DNA from: Alphaproteobacteria bacterium
Lineage (GTDB): Bacteria > Pseudomonadota > Alphaproteobacteria > UBA828
Assembly: GCA_029937205.1 (NCBI GenBank)
Contig: JAPYQV010000198.1
Span: forward strand, 1 to 5,846
Direction of reading: 5' to 3'
Length of the DNA: 5,846 bases
This document shows positions 1 through 5,846 of the stretch, piece after piece; position 1 is the first letter of the stretch; each line of letters starts with the position of its first letter. The notes under the pieces are model-generated. The model worked only from the letters and a program-made list of their open reading frames with translations. It searched no databases and was not told the DNA's origin. A program made the translations under genes and the position numbers.

Positions 1-198
1 ATTATCGAGACTGTCGACAAGATTGCGACGTTGACCGCTCCAATCGAGAATTGTGCCCCGAGGCATTCATTAACGCTACTCTTTCTCTGACCTGTCACTT
101 CCGGCGCACGCGAACAATCGTCTGGGTGTGTTGTTTCGCGCGCGGCGTGCGATCTTGCCGCCTTGTCCGGCCGTCAGTGTCAGAGGAATGACTAAAAA

Positions 199-229
199 TT
201 TCAAAGCTTTGCGCGCACGCTTTTTGAAA
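199..229. repeat. Imperfect inverted repeat, possible operator or hairpin
   Basis: The left arm TTTCAAAGC (199-207) is complementary to GCTTTTTGAAA (219-229), apart from two extra T bases in the right arm. The arms are separated by 11 bases. The shorter core AAAGC/GCTTT is perfect and is followed by a run of five T bases (221-225), so the element could also act as a weak hairpin terminator for a plus-strand transcript entering from the left. It lies about 130 bases upstream of the binding-protein start. Arms this A/T-rich and imperfect can occur by chance, and no protein partner can be named. Confidence 0.3.
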
Positions 230-233
230 CGGC

Positions 234-276
234 ATGCGACGGTTGGTCTTATATATTTTGAATGCGCGACGATTGG
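234..276. repeat. Imperfect direct repeat upstream of the binding-protein gene
   Basis: ATGCGACGGTTGG (234-246) recurs as ATGCGCGACGATTGG (262-276), with a two-base insertion and one substitution. The copies start 28 bases apart, between about 130 and 85 bases before the start codon. Spacing near two or three helical turns is compatible with tandem regulator binding sites, but two imperfect copies alone are weak evidence. Confidence 0.2.
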
Positions 277-281
277 CCGGG

Positions 282-309
282 TTGATCGCAGGGTCATGCC
301 GCCTAAATT
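282..309 (+). promoter_or_regulatory. Weak candidate sigma-70 promoter for the binding-protein gene
   Basis: TTGATC (282-287) and TAAATT (304-309) are separated by 16 bases. Each matches four of six positions of the -35 and -10 consensus, and they would give a leader of roughly 45 bases before the ATG at 362. A short inverted pair, GTGA/TCAC (316-327), lies just downstream, where an operator could sit. An alternative pair, TTGAAA (224-229) and TATATT (252-257), has better hexamers, but its 22-base spacer is too long for a standard promoter. The call is low-confidence because alphaproteobacterial promoters are poorly predicted by eye. Confidence 0.22.
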
Positions 310-361
310 TGTTTAGTGAGAATTCACCGCCGCTGCCCGCTGTTTTGTAAAGAATTATTTG

Positions 362-1138
362 ATGACGATCTTCTCCTTGAAATATTACCTGATGGCGCTT
401 TGCGCCCTGTTGTCAGGTTTTTTACCCATATCCACGGCCGTTCTTGGGGCCGGCGAATTGATTCTCATCACTGAGGATTATCCGCCGTTGAATTTTGTCG
501 CGGATAGTAAATTGCAAGGGCCATCGGTTGATATTGTAAAAGCCATACAAATGCAGCTCGGCGACGGCAACGAGATCAAGGTCTATCCCTGGGCGCGCGG
601 CTATCACCTCTTAGAAACGACGCGAAATACGGCACTGTTTTCGACCACGCGCACAGAATCGAGGGAATATCTGTTCAAGTGGGTAGGGCCGCTGGCCGAG
701 AAGAAAATCGGCCTCTTCGCAAGAAAGGGCAGTGCGGCAAAGCCGAACAGCCTGGACGAGGCGAAGGCCTTCATGATCGGCGTGCAGCGCGGTGGTGTCG
801 GCATGCAATATCTTGGCGAGCGGGGGCTCGAAAACTTTGACGATTCGACGACGCCGCTGGCGATCCTTAAAAAACTGATGGCCGGGCGTGTCGACTTATG
901 GTTTGCCCGCAATGCAACAGTCGCCGGCAATACCAAGATATTAGGTATCGATGCGGACGAAATCGAATTGGTGTTGGAGCTTGAGAACACCCATATGTAC
1001 ATCGCCTTCAACGGAGATACGCCAGATGCCACGGTGGCCGAATGGCAATCGGCTTACGACAGTTTGGTCAAAGAGGGCAAGGTCGCGGAAATTCTTGCTC
1101 GATACGGACTGGAGGGCCTCTATCCGACCCTGCCTTGA
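362..1138 (+). CDS. Periplasmic solute-binding protein, family 3 (SBP_bac_3 type)
   Basis: This 258-residue protein is predicted to bind an amino acid or similar small polar solute in the periplasm. An N-terminal signal peptide is visible: a short lead with Lys, a hydrophobic core over about residues 10-28, and likely cleavage near residues 28-31. The binding domain fills about 31-252. It opens with a strand and an EDYPPLNF segment typical of the family, has YPWARGY at 75-81, and has a TESRE segment whose Arg (about 101) occupies the place of the family's carboxylate-binding arginine. The length is normal for the family. A TTG directly precedes the ATG and is in frame; I prefer the ATG at 362. 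Only a weak AAAG-like ribosome site lies upstream. No permease or ATPase gene adjoins it, so it may work with a transporter encoded elsewhere or as a sensor partner. Its codons are visibly less G+C-rich than those of the convergent operon. The family is secure; the ligand is unknown. Confidence 0.88.
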   Translation: MTIFSLKYYLMALCALLSGFLPISTAVLGAGELILITEDYPPLNFVADSKLQGPSVDIVKAIQMQLGDGNEIKVYPWARGYHLLETTRNTALFSTTRTESREYLFKWVGPLAEKKIGLFARKGSAAKPNSLDEAKAFMIGVQRGGVGMQYLGERGLENFDDSTTPLAILKKLMAGRVDLWFARNATVAGNTKILGIDADEIELVLELENTHMYIAFNGDTPDATVAEWQSAYDSLVKEGKVAEILARYGLEGLYPTLP

Positions 1139-1192
1139 TCTTACCGCTCAAAATTCCGCCACAGGAGCCCGCAGGATGGCTGAGCGAAATAG
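1139..1192. other. Convergent intergenic gap without a strong terminator
   Basis: These 54 bases separate the stop of the binding-protein gene from the stop of asnB, so two transcripts end head to head here. The best hairpin I can find is a four-base GCCA/TGGC stem around a 15-base loop (about 1158-1180). Read on the minus strand, a short TTTT follows it (complement near 1151-1154). That is too weak to call an intrinsic terminator; Rho-dependent ending or termination inside the opposite gene is as likely. Confidence 0.45.
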
Positions 1193-2962
1193 CTAGGCCG
1201 CCAAACAATCAAAGACATCGCCTTCTGGCGCATGGCCGAGAATATGGATGTGATGCCAGAGGGCGAAAAACAACAGAATCCAGGCGGCGAAATGCTGGTG
1301 TTTGCCGGCCTGCGTGAACACGCTGCGCACGCGCTCCGGCGGACACATTTGCGCCACGCCGGGCTGCGCCGCGACCATAGTGCCAAGCTTGGCGCCATGG
1401 CGGTTGATCCATTCGCCGACCGGGACGGTGAAGCCGCGCTTCGGTTCGAACGCCCGCGCGGCCGGCATTTTTTCATCCAGCCATTTCCGCAGCAGCCATT
1501 TGCCGGTGCGCCCGCGCACCTTGAGATCGTCCGGCAGGGCGAATGCAATTTCAGCGACGGCAGGGTCGAGCAGGGGAGTGCGCCCTTCGACGCTGTGCGC
1601 CATCAGGCAGCGATCGAGCTTGATCAGCAAATCATTGGGCAACCACTCGGCGCAATCGACCGCTTGTACCTGCTGCAACGGTGTCAACTTGGTCGCGCGT
1701 AGCAAATGTTCGGCGGCAGCGATGCCGTCGCGCCAACCGTGCGGCGCTTCGCGCAACAGGTCGAGGCGTTCCAGCACCGAACGCGCCCGCATGGCTTTGG
1801 CACCACCCCGCCACCACGGCCGAGTGGCGCTGCGGTAGCGGCCATAGCCGGCGAACAATTCATCGCCGCCTTCGCCGCACAGAACCACCTTCAACCCTTC
1901 CGCCGACACCACTTGCCCGAGTTTGTAGGTCGGCAGCGTCGCGTAATCGGCCACCGGATCGTCGAGCGCGGCCGCGACGCGCGGTAACAGCGAGAGAAAA
2001 TCCTGTTCGGCGAATTCAACTTCGATGTGTTCGGCGCCGGCAGCATTGGCCACAGCGCGGGCATGGGCACGTTCATCATGCACCGCACCTTCGGAGAACC
2101 CGGCAGTGAAAGCGCGTACCGGCCGCTCGTTGAGTCGCGCCATGGCGGAGAGCAGGGCGGAACTGTCGATTCCGCCGGAGAGAAACATGCCGTACGGTAC
2201 ATCTGAGCGCTGATGCACTTCGACGCTATCCATCAGTGCCGTATCGAGGGCGGCCAGGGCATGGTCTTCGTTTTGAAACGCCGGCGCGGCTGTCATGGAA
2301 AATGCCGACACACGACGGCGCTCAACGATGCGCCCGGCGCGAACTTGTATGGTCTCGCCCGGCAGCAAGCGTTTGATGTCGCGGTAGACCGTATCCCGTC
2401 CAGTGGTGAATTGCATGCTCAGCAATTCGCGCAATCCACGTTCGGATAGATTGTCGGCGCGCGCGAAACCGCCCGCGATCAACGCCTGCGGTTCGGAGGC
2501 AAAGGCCAGGCCGGATGCCGCCTCGACATAATAGAGCGGCTTGATGCCGAATGGATCGCGCGCCAGCATCAGGCTGTTTTCGCGCCGATCGTGCAGCGCC
2601 AGAGCGTACATGCCGCGCAATGATCCTGCCACATCCAAGCCCTCGCCGGGATAGAGTCGAAGCGGCGTCTCGCAGTCGCTCTTTGTGGTGAAGTTAAGCT
2701 CCGGGTGGCGCGCGCGCAACTCGATGTAATTGTATATCTCGCCATTGACGATCAGCGCCGCGCCGGCCTCGTCATCGAACGGCTGGTCACCGGTTATGAG
2801 ATCGATGATCGACAGCCGGTTATGGGCGAATGCCACATCCTGGGCGTTATAGGCGCCGCGGCCATCCGGGCCGCGGTGCGCCAGGGCATCGACCATGCGC
2901 GCCACCGCCGCCTGGTCCGGTGAACCGCCCTCCAGCGCCATCAGGCCGGCAATGCCGCACAT
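1193..2962 (-). CDS. asnB: Asparagine synthase (glutamine-hydrolysing)
   Basis: This 589-residue two-domain amidotransferase hydrolyses glutamine and uses the ammonia with ATP to amidate aspartate, or an alternative carboxylate, in the cytoplasm. The N-terminal glutaminase domain (about 1-200) starts MCGIAG, so Cys2 becomes the N-terminal nucleophile after Met removal. The glutamine-site residues are in place: Arg49 in NRLSIID, NGE at 73-75 and Asp96 in SDCE. The synthetase domain carries the ATP PP-loop SGGIDSS (262-268), GEGGDELFAGYGRY (363-376), a LLIKLDRCLMAHSVEGRTPLLD-type segment (about 445-466) and KRGFTVPVGEW (508-518). Nothing essential is missing and the length is normal. The ATG start is fixed by the Cys2 rule, and it overlaps the upstream glycosyltransferase stop by one base (TGATG). 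There is no strong ribosome site, which suggests translational coupling. As last gene of a glycan operon, it could amidate a sugar acid rather than only make asparagine. Confidence 0.95.
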   Translation of the reverse strand: MCGIAGLMALEGGSPDQAAVARMVDALAHRGPDGRGAYNAQDVAFAHNRLSIIDLITGDQPFDDEAGAALIVNGEIYNYIELRARHPELNFTTKSDCETPLRLYPGEGLDVAGSLRGMYALALHDRRENSLMLARDPFGIKPLYYVEAASGLAFASEPQALIAGGFARADNLSERGLRELLSMQFTTGRDTVYRDIKRLLPGETIQVRAGRIVERRRVSAFSMTAAPAFQNEDHALAALDTALMDSVEVHQRSDVPYGMFLSGGIDSSALLSAMARLNERPVRAFTAGFSEGAVHDERAHARAVANAAGAEHIEVEFAEQDFLSLLPRVAAALDDPVADYATLPTYKLGQVVSAEGLKVVLCGEGGDELFAGYGRYRSATRPWWRGGAKAMRARSVLERLDLLREAPHGWRDGIAAAEHLLRATKLTPLQQVQAVDCAEWLPNDLLIKLDRCLMAHSVEGRTPLLDPAVAEIAFALPDDLKVRGRTGKWLLRKWLDEKMPAARAFEPKRGFTVPVGEWINRHGAKLGTMVAAQPGVAQMCPPERVRSVFTQAGKHQHFAAWILLFFALWHHIHILGHAPEGDVFDCLAA

Positions 2963-4023
2963 CAGGCACGTACCTGTTCAAAGAAATCGAGATAGCGCCG
3001 GACGATTGCCGCCTCGGTGAAATTTTCTTCATAGGCATTGCGGCCAGACTCGGCCAGGCGTGCCGCCAGGGACGGATTATCGATCAGGGTGCGGATCGAG
3101 GTCGCCAAGGCCGGGGCATCTTCGAGCGGCACCAACAGGCCGGTCTCGCCCGACGCGATCAGGCTCGCCGGCCCGGCGGCAGCGGCGGCGACCACCGGCG
3201 TGCCATGCGCCCACGCCTCGATCACGACATTGCCGAGCGGCTCGATGCGTGACGGACAAACCAAAACATCCGCCGCCGCCAGCAGCGCCGCGACATCGTC
3301 GCGCCAACCGAGAAAGCGCAGACGCTCTTCAACGCCGAGTTTCTGTGCCAACGATTGCAGCTCATGTTTGAGCGGCCCTTCGCCGGCAATCCAGGCAAAC
3401 GCCTGGGGCAGATCCACCAGCGCCTTCAGCAACAGGTCAAACGCCTTATTGCTATGCAGGCGCCCGAGAGCGAGAATCAGCGGTGCATCACCTGGCGTCG
3501 AAAACTCGGACCGCGCTGACGCCGGCGCGCGGTCGGCGGAAACGAAGTTGGCGATATAATGGGCGCGATTCGCCGGCCAACCCTGATCCTTGATATAGCG
3601 TTCAAGACCCTCGGTATTGCCAATCAAGTGATCGCACGAGCGATAATATTTGAGATTGTAATAGCCGCCGAGGCGCGCTGCATGGACGAAGTCATGGCCG
3701 GATACGGTATTGGGGCAGAGATGGCTGGCCCGATTCATCCAGGTGAGAACCACATGCGGTTTGAACGCCGAGATTTCGCGCCCGAAGGCGCGGCGTGTGC
3801 TGAAATCCGCCCAGTCGCCAAATGGCAGCTCGATCGGCTGCAGGCCGCCGGCACGTATATCGGCGATCCACGGCCGGCCGCGCCGAACCAGAATATGCTG
3901 TTCCACACCGGCACGCTTGAGCGCCGTGGCAAGTCGCACAAAGAACGCTTCCGCGCCACCGCGTTCGCCGCCGGCGATGGCCTGCATCAGGCGCAGGCCC
4001 GGCGTGCCGCCCGACTTAGTCAT
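2962..4023 (-). CDS. Glycosyltransferase family 4, GT-B fold
   Basis: This 353-residue retaining glycosyltransferase transfers a sugar from a nucleotide donor to a growing surface glycan, probably at the cytoplasmic membrane face. The N-terminal acceptor domain (about 10-170) has the Gly-rich loop AGGERGGAEAFF (17-28) and a segment around 118-137 with GGYYNLKYYRSCDHLIGN. The C-terminal donor domain starts near 180 and has GRLHSNKAFDLLL (187-199), a variant of the usual GRL-KGFD pattern with Ala for Gly. It also has the EX7E motif, with Glu261 and Glu269 in CPSRIEPLGNVVIEAW, followed by HGTPVVA. No signal peptide or membrane helix is seen. The ATG lies eight bases after the previous stop, and an AAGGG-type ribosome site overlaps that stop. 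The gene sits between a GT2 gene and asnB in the same operon. The family assignment is firm; donor and acceptor sugars cannot be read from the sequence. Confidence 0.93.
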   Translation of the reverse strand: MTKSGGTPGLRLMQAIAGGERGGAEAFFVRLATALKRAGVEQHILVRRGRPWIADIRAGGLQPIELPFGDWADFSTRRAFGREISAFKPHVVLTWMNRASHLCPNTVSGHDFVHAARLGGYYNLKYYRSCDHLIGNTEGLERYIKDQGWPANRAHYIANFVSADRAPASARSEFSTPGDAPLILALGRLHSNKAFDLLLKALVDLPQAFAWIAGEGPLKHELQSLAQKLGVEERLRFLGWRDDVAALLAAADVLVCPSRIEPLGNVVIEAWAHGTPVVAAAAAGPASLIASGETGLLVPLEDAPALATSIRTLIDNPSLAARLAESGRNAYEENFTEAAIVRRYLDFFEQVRA

Positions 4024-4031
4024 TACCGCCC

Positions 4032-4805
4032 TTATTCATCGCCGCCCTTATCCAACTCCGCTTTGAGGTGGGAGAGCAGGGGGTAGAGCGCCGCCATCAG
4101 CGCGATGGCAAAGCCCCAACGTCCCTCGCGATAGCCCTTGCGCGAAAAGTAGCATTTGAGAAAACGCGATACCGAACGCCGCAGCGTCCAGATCATCGGC
4201 GGCAGTTTCTCGCCGCCGGCGCGCAAGTCTGCCGCCCGGGTATCGCTATAGCGTTGCAGGCGGTCGATCATGTCGGCGAAGTCGCGGTCGACATAATGCT
4301 TCATCGGCGTTTTCAACCGGCGCTTCGGGCCCTCGAGGGTGAGCGGCGGATGGATGCGGCTGTCGCCCCAATGCTTGGCGCCTGGTGTAAACAGGCGCGG
4401 CGCCGCCATCACGCCCCACGAGCCGCCCCAGCCATAGCGCACCAAGCGAGTGCCGATGTAATTATCGAAGGGCACAAGAAAATAACCCGGCGCGGCGTGT
4501 TCGATGGTTTGGCGGATCTCCCGCCCCAAGGCCTCCGAGGCGCGCTCATCGGCATCGACTTCCAAGATCCAGTCACCCGTGCACAGATCGATACCGGCAT
4601 GGCGCCGCGGTCCCTCGAGCGGCCAGGCGCCTTCGACGGTGCGCGCGCCGAATTTCTCCGCCACCCCTTTGGAATCGTCGTTGCAACGGTCGAGCACGAC
4701 GACGATTTCATCGGCGAACGACAATGTCTCCAGGCAATCCGCCAATTGCGCCGCTTCATTGTGCACACAGAGCGCAGCGGATAATTTGCGCCCCGTGCCG
4801 TTCAT
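4032..4805 (-). CDS. Glycosyltransferase family 2, WaaE/KdtX-like
   Basis: This 257-residue GT-A fold enzyme probably adds a hexose to lipopolysaccharide core or a related glycan. It begins with the family pattern LSAALCVHNEAAQLADCLETL, then ADEIVVVLDRCNDDS (about 31-45), where CNDDS stands for the more usual STDGT turn. The metal- and nucleotide-binding DADE is at 84-87, preceded by GDWILEV. HWGDSRIHPPL (145-155) matches the region after the acceptor loop. The C-terminal part has FLKCYFSRKGYREGRWGF (about 215-232) followed by a hydrophobic stretch to 245, typical of membrane-associated members of this subfamily. I chose the ATG at 4805 over the in-frame GTG at 4820 because GGAAGG lies just before the ATG, and that ATG forms an ATGA overlap with the stop of the upstream GT9 gene. 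The subfamily is likely; the exact sugar is unknown. Confidence 0.9.
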   Translation of the reverse strand: MNGTGRKLSAALCVHNEAAQLADCLETLSFADEIVVVLDRCNDDSKGVAEKFGARTVEGAWPLEGPRRHAGIDLCTGDWILEVDADERASEALGREIRQTIEHAAPGYFLVPFDNYIGTRLVRYGWGGSWGVMAAPRLFTPGAKHWGDSRIHPPLTLEGPKRRLKTPMKHYVDRDFADMIDRLQRYSDTRAADLRAGGEKLPPMIWTLRRSVSRFLKCYFSRKGYREGRWGFAIALMAALYPLLSHLKAELDKGGDE

Positions 4806-5752
4806 GTGCCTTCCGCCCACAACCGCCGCGCCGCGTCCGCCGCCATGTCTACGCTCAGGCTTTCCATCAGGTTTCCTGTCGTGCGGTGGTCATAGCCGGG
4901 TCCGCCGACCAATTCGTCATAATCCAAAGCCGTGCGCACCACAGAGGTACGCGCGCCCCACGGTGCATAATGCGCTTCCTTGCTCGGCCCGAACAGGCCC
5001 AGTGTCGGCACGCCGGAGGCAGCCGCGATATGCATCAAGCCGGAATCATTGCCGATATACATGTCCGAGCGTTCGAGCAGCGCGGCCGCGGTGAGGAGAT
5101 CCAGCTTGCCGACCAGGTCGATCACCCGATCCGCCGGCAACGCCGCAACCACCGGCGCCGCGTCGCCACGTTCCGAAGCGGCGCCCAAAATAGCGATTCG
5201 CGCACCGGGTAAGATGCCGTCCGCCGCGGTCAAACGTCGCGCCAATTCAACAAATCGTTCCGCCTGCCATTGTTTGCCGGGCCAATTGGCCGTCGGCCCG
5301 AGCGCCAATATCGGCCGCGCGGCACCCAGGAGTTTGTCCGCCGCATCGCGGTGCTGCGCGCCGGTCGACAAACGCGGCGCCGGCGCCTCGCTTAACCCGG
5401 CAAGCTCGGCCAACGAATTGACGCGGTGAACGGCGCGATCATCCCGTCGCCACACCATGCGCCGGCGAGTCATCAGGAAATAGGAGATCGCCGAGGCGCG
5501 TAAATCGACGACCAGATCCCACCATGTCCCGCAACAGGCCTGCCATAGCCCAAACCAATGCAGGCTGGCGCGGCGCTTTTGCAGGGCGATGACCCGCACC
5601 ACGTTTGGGGTTGCGCTGAACAGCGGCGCGGCAAGCGGGCCGCAGGCGATGGTGAATTTAGCTTCTGGGTATGTTTCGCTCAGGTGGGACAGCAGCGCCG
5701 TCGAGAGTACCGCGTCGCCAATGCGCGTCGAGGTAATGAACAGAACCTTCAT
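4802..5752 (-). CDS. Glycosyltransferase family 9, heptosyltransferase-like
   Basis: This 316-residue GT-B enzyme belongs to the ADP-heptose:LPS heptosyltransferase family, which adds heptose to the inner core of lipopolysaccharide on the cytoplasmic side. The start MKVLFITSTRIGDAVLSTALL shows the family's N-terminal loop, with Asp13 at the position of the catalytic base of WaaC/WaaF. The middle has LALGPTANWPGKQW (149-162), where the Lys before QW matches the conserved donor-site lysine. The donor-binding signature GNDSGLMHIAAASGVPTLGLFGPS runs from 234 to 257, including Asp236. The length is slightly short of typical WaaF but complete. The ATG at 5752 overlaps the stop of the preceding GT4 gene in ATGA form, and its own stop overlaps the GT2 start the same way. 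Which heptose position or other sugar it adds cannot be told, so no WaaC or WaaF name is given. Confidence 0.92.
   Translation of the reverse strand: MKVLFITSTRIGDAVLSTALLSHLSETYPEAKFTIACGPLAAPLFSATPNVVRVIALQKRRASLHWFGLWQACCGTWWDLVVDLRASAISYFLMTRRRMVWRRDDRAVHRVNSLAELAGLSEAPAPRLSTGAQHRDAADKLLGAARPILALGPTANWPGKQWQAERFVELARRLTAADGILPGARIAILGAASERGDAAPVVAALPADRVIDLVGKLDLLTAAALLERSDMYIGNDSGLMHIAAASGVPTLGLFGPSKEAHYAPWGARTSVVRTALDYDELVGGPGYDHRTTGNLMESLSVDMAADAARRLWAEGT
4809..4814 (-). promoter_or_regulatory. Ribosome binding site deciding the GT2 start
   Basis: On the minus strand GGAAGG occupies 4814-4809, three bases before the ATG at 4805. It lies downstream of the alternative GTG at 4820, within what would be that longer reading frame, so it supports the shorter protein. 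It also lies inside the last codons of the GT9 gene, as expected for a coupled overlap. Confidence 0.6.
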
Positions 5753-5846
5753 CGAAAGACGGTTTCAAACTCGCTTGCCGTTGTATCCCAACTTCTCGAG
5801 CGACCGTGGCGCCGGGCCACGATACTGGCGGATTCAAACTCCTCAT
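5749..5846 (-). CDS. C-terminal fragment of a GT4-type glycosyltransferase, cut by the window edge
   Basis: A minus-strand frame is open from the right edge to a TGA at 5751-5749 and gives 31 visible residues: EEFESASIVARRHGRSRS, then WDTTASEFETVFR. A helix ending in an SWD-x3-A-x2-F-x3-F pattern is the usual C-terminus of GT4 (glycosyl transferases group 1) proteins, where the last helix folds back on the N-terminal domain. The stop overlaps the ATG of the GT9 gene by four bases (ATGA), the same arrangement seen at the next junction, which strongly supports this frame being real. The other two minus frames are less credible: one has several stops, and the other runs on across the GT9 start without resembling anything. 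The N-terminal part, its start and the operon promoter lie outside the window. Glycosyltransferase identity is an inference from a short tail and from context. Confidence 0.68.
   Translation of the reverse strand, partial: EEFESASIVARRHGRSRSWDTTASEFETVFR

Larger units (their letters stand above)
1..361. other. Intergenic region with no convincing gene
   Basis: This 361-base stretch upstream of the binding-protein gene has lower and more uneven G+C than the rest of the window. Short open frames exist on both strands (for example plus 128-316 and minus 297-76), but they overlap each other, have no well-placed ribosome binding site and encode basic peptides of no recognisable family. I read them as chance. 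On the minus strand, a frame starting with ATG at 66 (MPRGTILDWSGQ...) and another possible frame from GTG at 97 both stay open to the left edge, so the 5' end of a divergent gene could lie here. Too few residues are visible to identify it. The stretch from about 190 to 361 probably holds the promoter of the plus-strand gene. Confidence 0.6.

Noticed and set aside
188..316. Small plus-strand frame (MTKNFKALRARF...) of 42 codons before the binding-protein gene
   Set aside because: An AGAGGA sequence abuts the ATG with no spacer, the peptide is unlike any known leader, and the opposite strand is open over the same bases, so chance is the simpler reading.
604..1032. 142-codon minus-strand frame within the binding-protein gene
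   Set aside because: The plus strand carries a signal peptide and a full family 3 binding domain across this stretch; the antisense product shows no motif.
1302..1838. 178-codon plus-strand frame, plus other long frames inside asnB
   Set aside because: The minus strand encodes the conserved synthetase domain throughout; the antisense products are Arg/Ala/Ser-rich low-complexity translations typical of G+C-rich shadows.
2856..2876. Perfect inverted repeat CCGCGGCC/GGCCGCGG with a five-base loop
   Set aside because: It lies inside asnB codons about 29-36, where the conserved HRGPDGRG residues need repeated Arg and Gly codons that make this palindrome by themselves; it is not needed as a regulatory element.
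3559..4086. 175-codon plus-strand open frame opposite the GT4 gene
   Set aside because: Shadow frame: the opposite strand encodes a clear GT4 N-terminal domain, and this product resembles no known family.
4068..4784. 238-codon plus-strand open frame opposite the GT2 gene
   Set aside because: It mirrors the high-G+C codon pattern of the real minus-strand gene, has no recognisable motif, and would require complete antisense overlap with a gene carrying intact DADE and other family motifs.
4806..4820. Longer GT2 start at the GTG at 4820
   Set aside because: The GGAAGG ribosome site lies downstream of this GTG and immediately before the ATG at 4805; the five extra residues are not part of the family fold.
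1..5846. CRISPR arrays, insertion sequences, tRNA or rRNA genes
   Set aside because: I looked for regularly spaced repeats, terminal inverted repeats with transposase frames, and cloverleaf or rRNA-like sequence, and saw none.

Overview
The window looks like chromosomal DNA from a GC-rich Gram-negative alphaproteobacterium, most plausibly of the Rhodospirillales type. That placement rests on the character of the proteins (asparagine synthase, GT4, GT2 and GT9 sequences of the kind found together in that group) and on the G+C-rich codon use of the main operon. No marker gene is present, so the taxonomy is an inference.

Layout. Bases 1-361 hold no convincing gene. They contain a few weak promoter-like and repeat-like elements, and the left edge may carry the start of a divergent gene that cannot be identified. 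Bases 362-1138 (+) encode a secreted, periplasmic family 3 solute-binding protein that stands alone, without permease or ATPase. A 54-base convergent gap (1139-1192) follows. From 5846 down to 1193, the whole minus strand is one tightly packed operon, in transcription order: the C-terminal tail of a GT4 glycosyltransferase cut by the right edge; a GT9 heptosyltransferase-like enzyme; a GT2 glycosyltransferase of the WaaE/KdtX type; a second, complete GT4 glycosyltransferase; and a glutamine-hydrolysing asparagine synthase (asnB). Three junctions overlap (ATGA, ATGA, TGATG) and the fourth has an 8-base gap, so transcription and translation are almost certainly coupled. The operon promoter lies beyond the right edge.

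How the genes work together. The four glycosyltransferases fit sequential assembly of a lipopolysaccharide core or another surface glycan on the cytoplasmic face of the inner membrane. The terminal asnB either makes asparagine in a housekeeping role or supplies an amide to a sugar acid of that glycan; the sequence cannot decide. The solute-binding protein gene is visibly poorer in G+C than the operon and converges on it, so it is probably an unrelated neighbour.

I see no CRISPR array, tRNA, rRNA, transposase or clearly undescribed system. The points most worth a second look are the asnB-glycan linkage, the orphan binding protein with its different base composition, and the edge-truncated GT4 gene.
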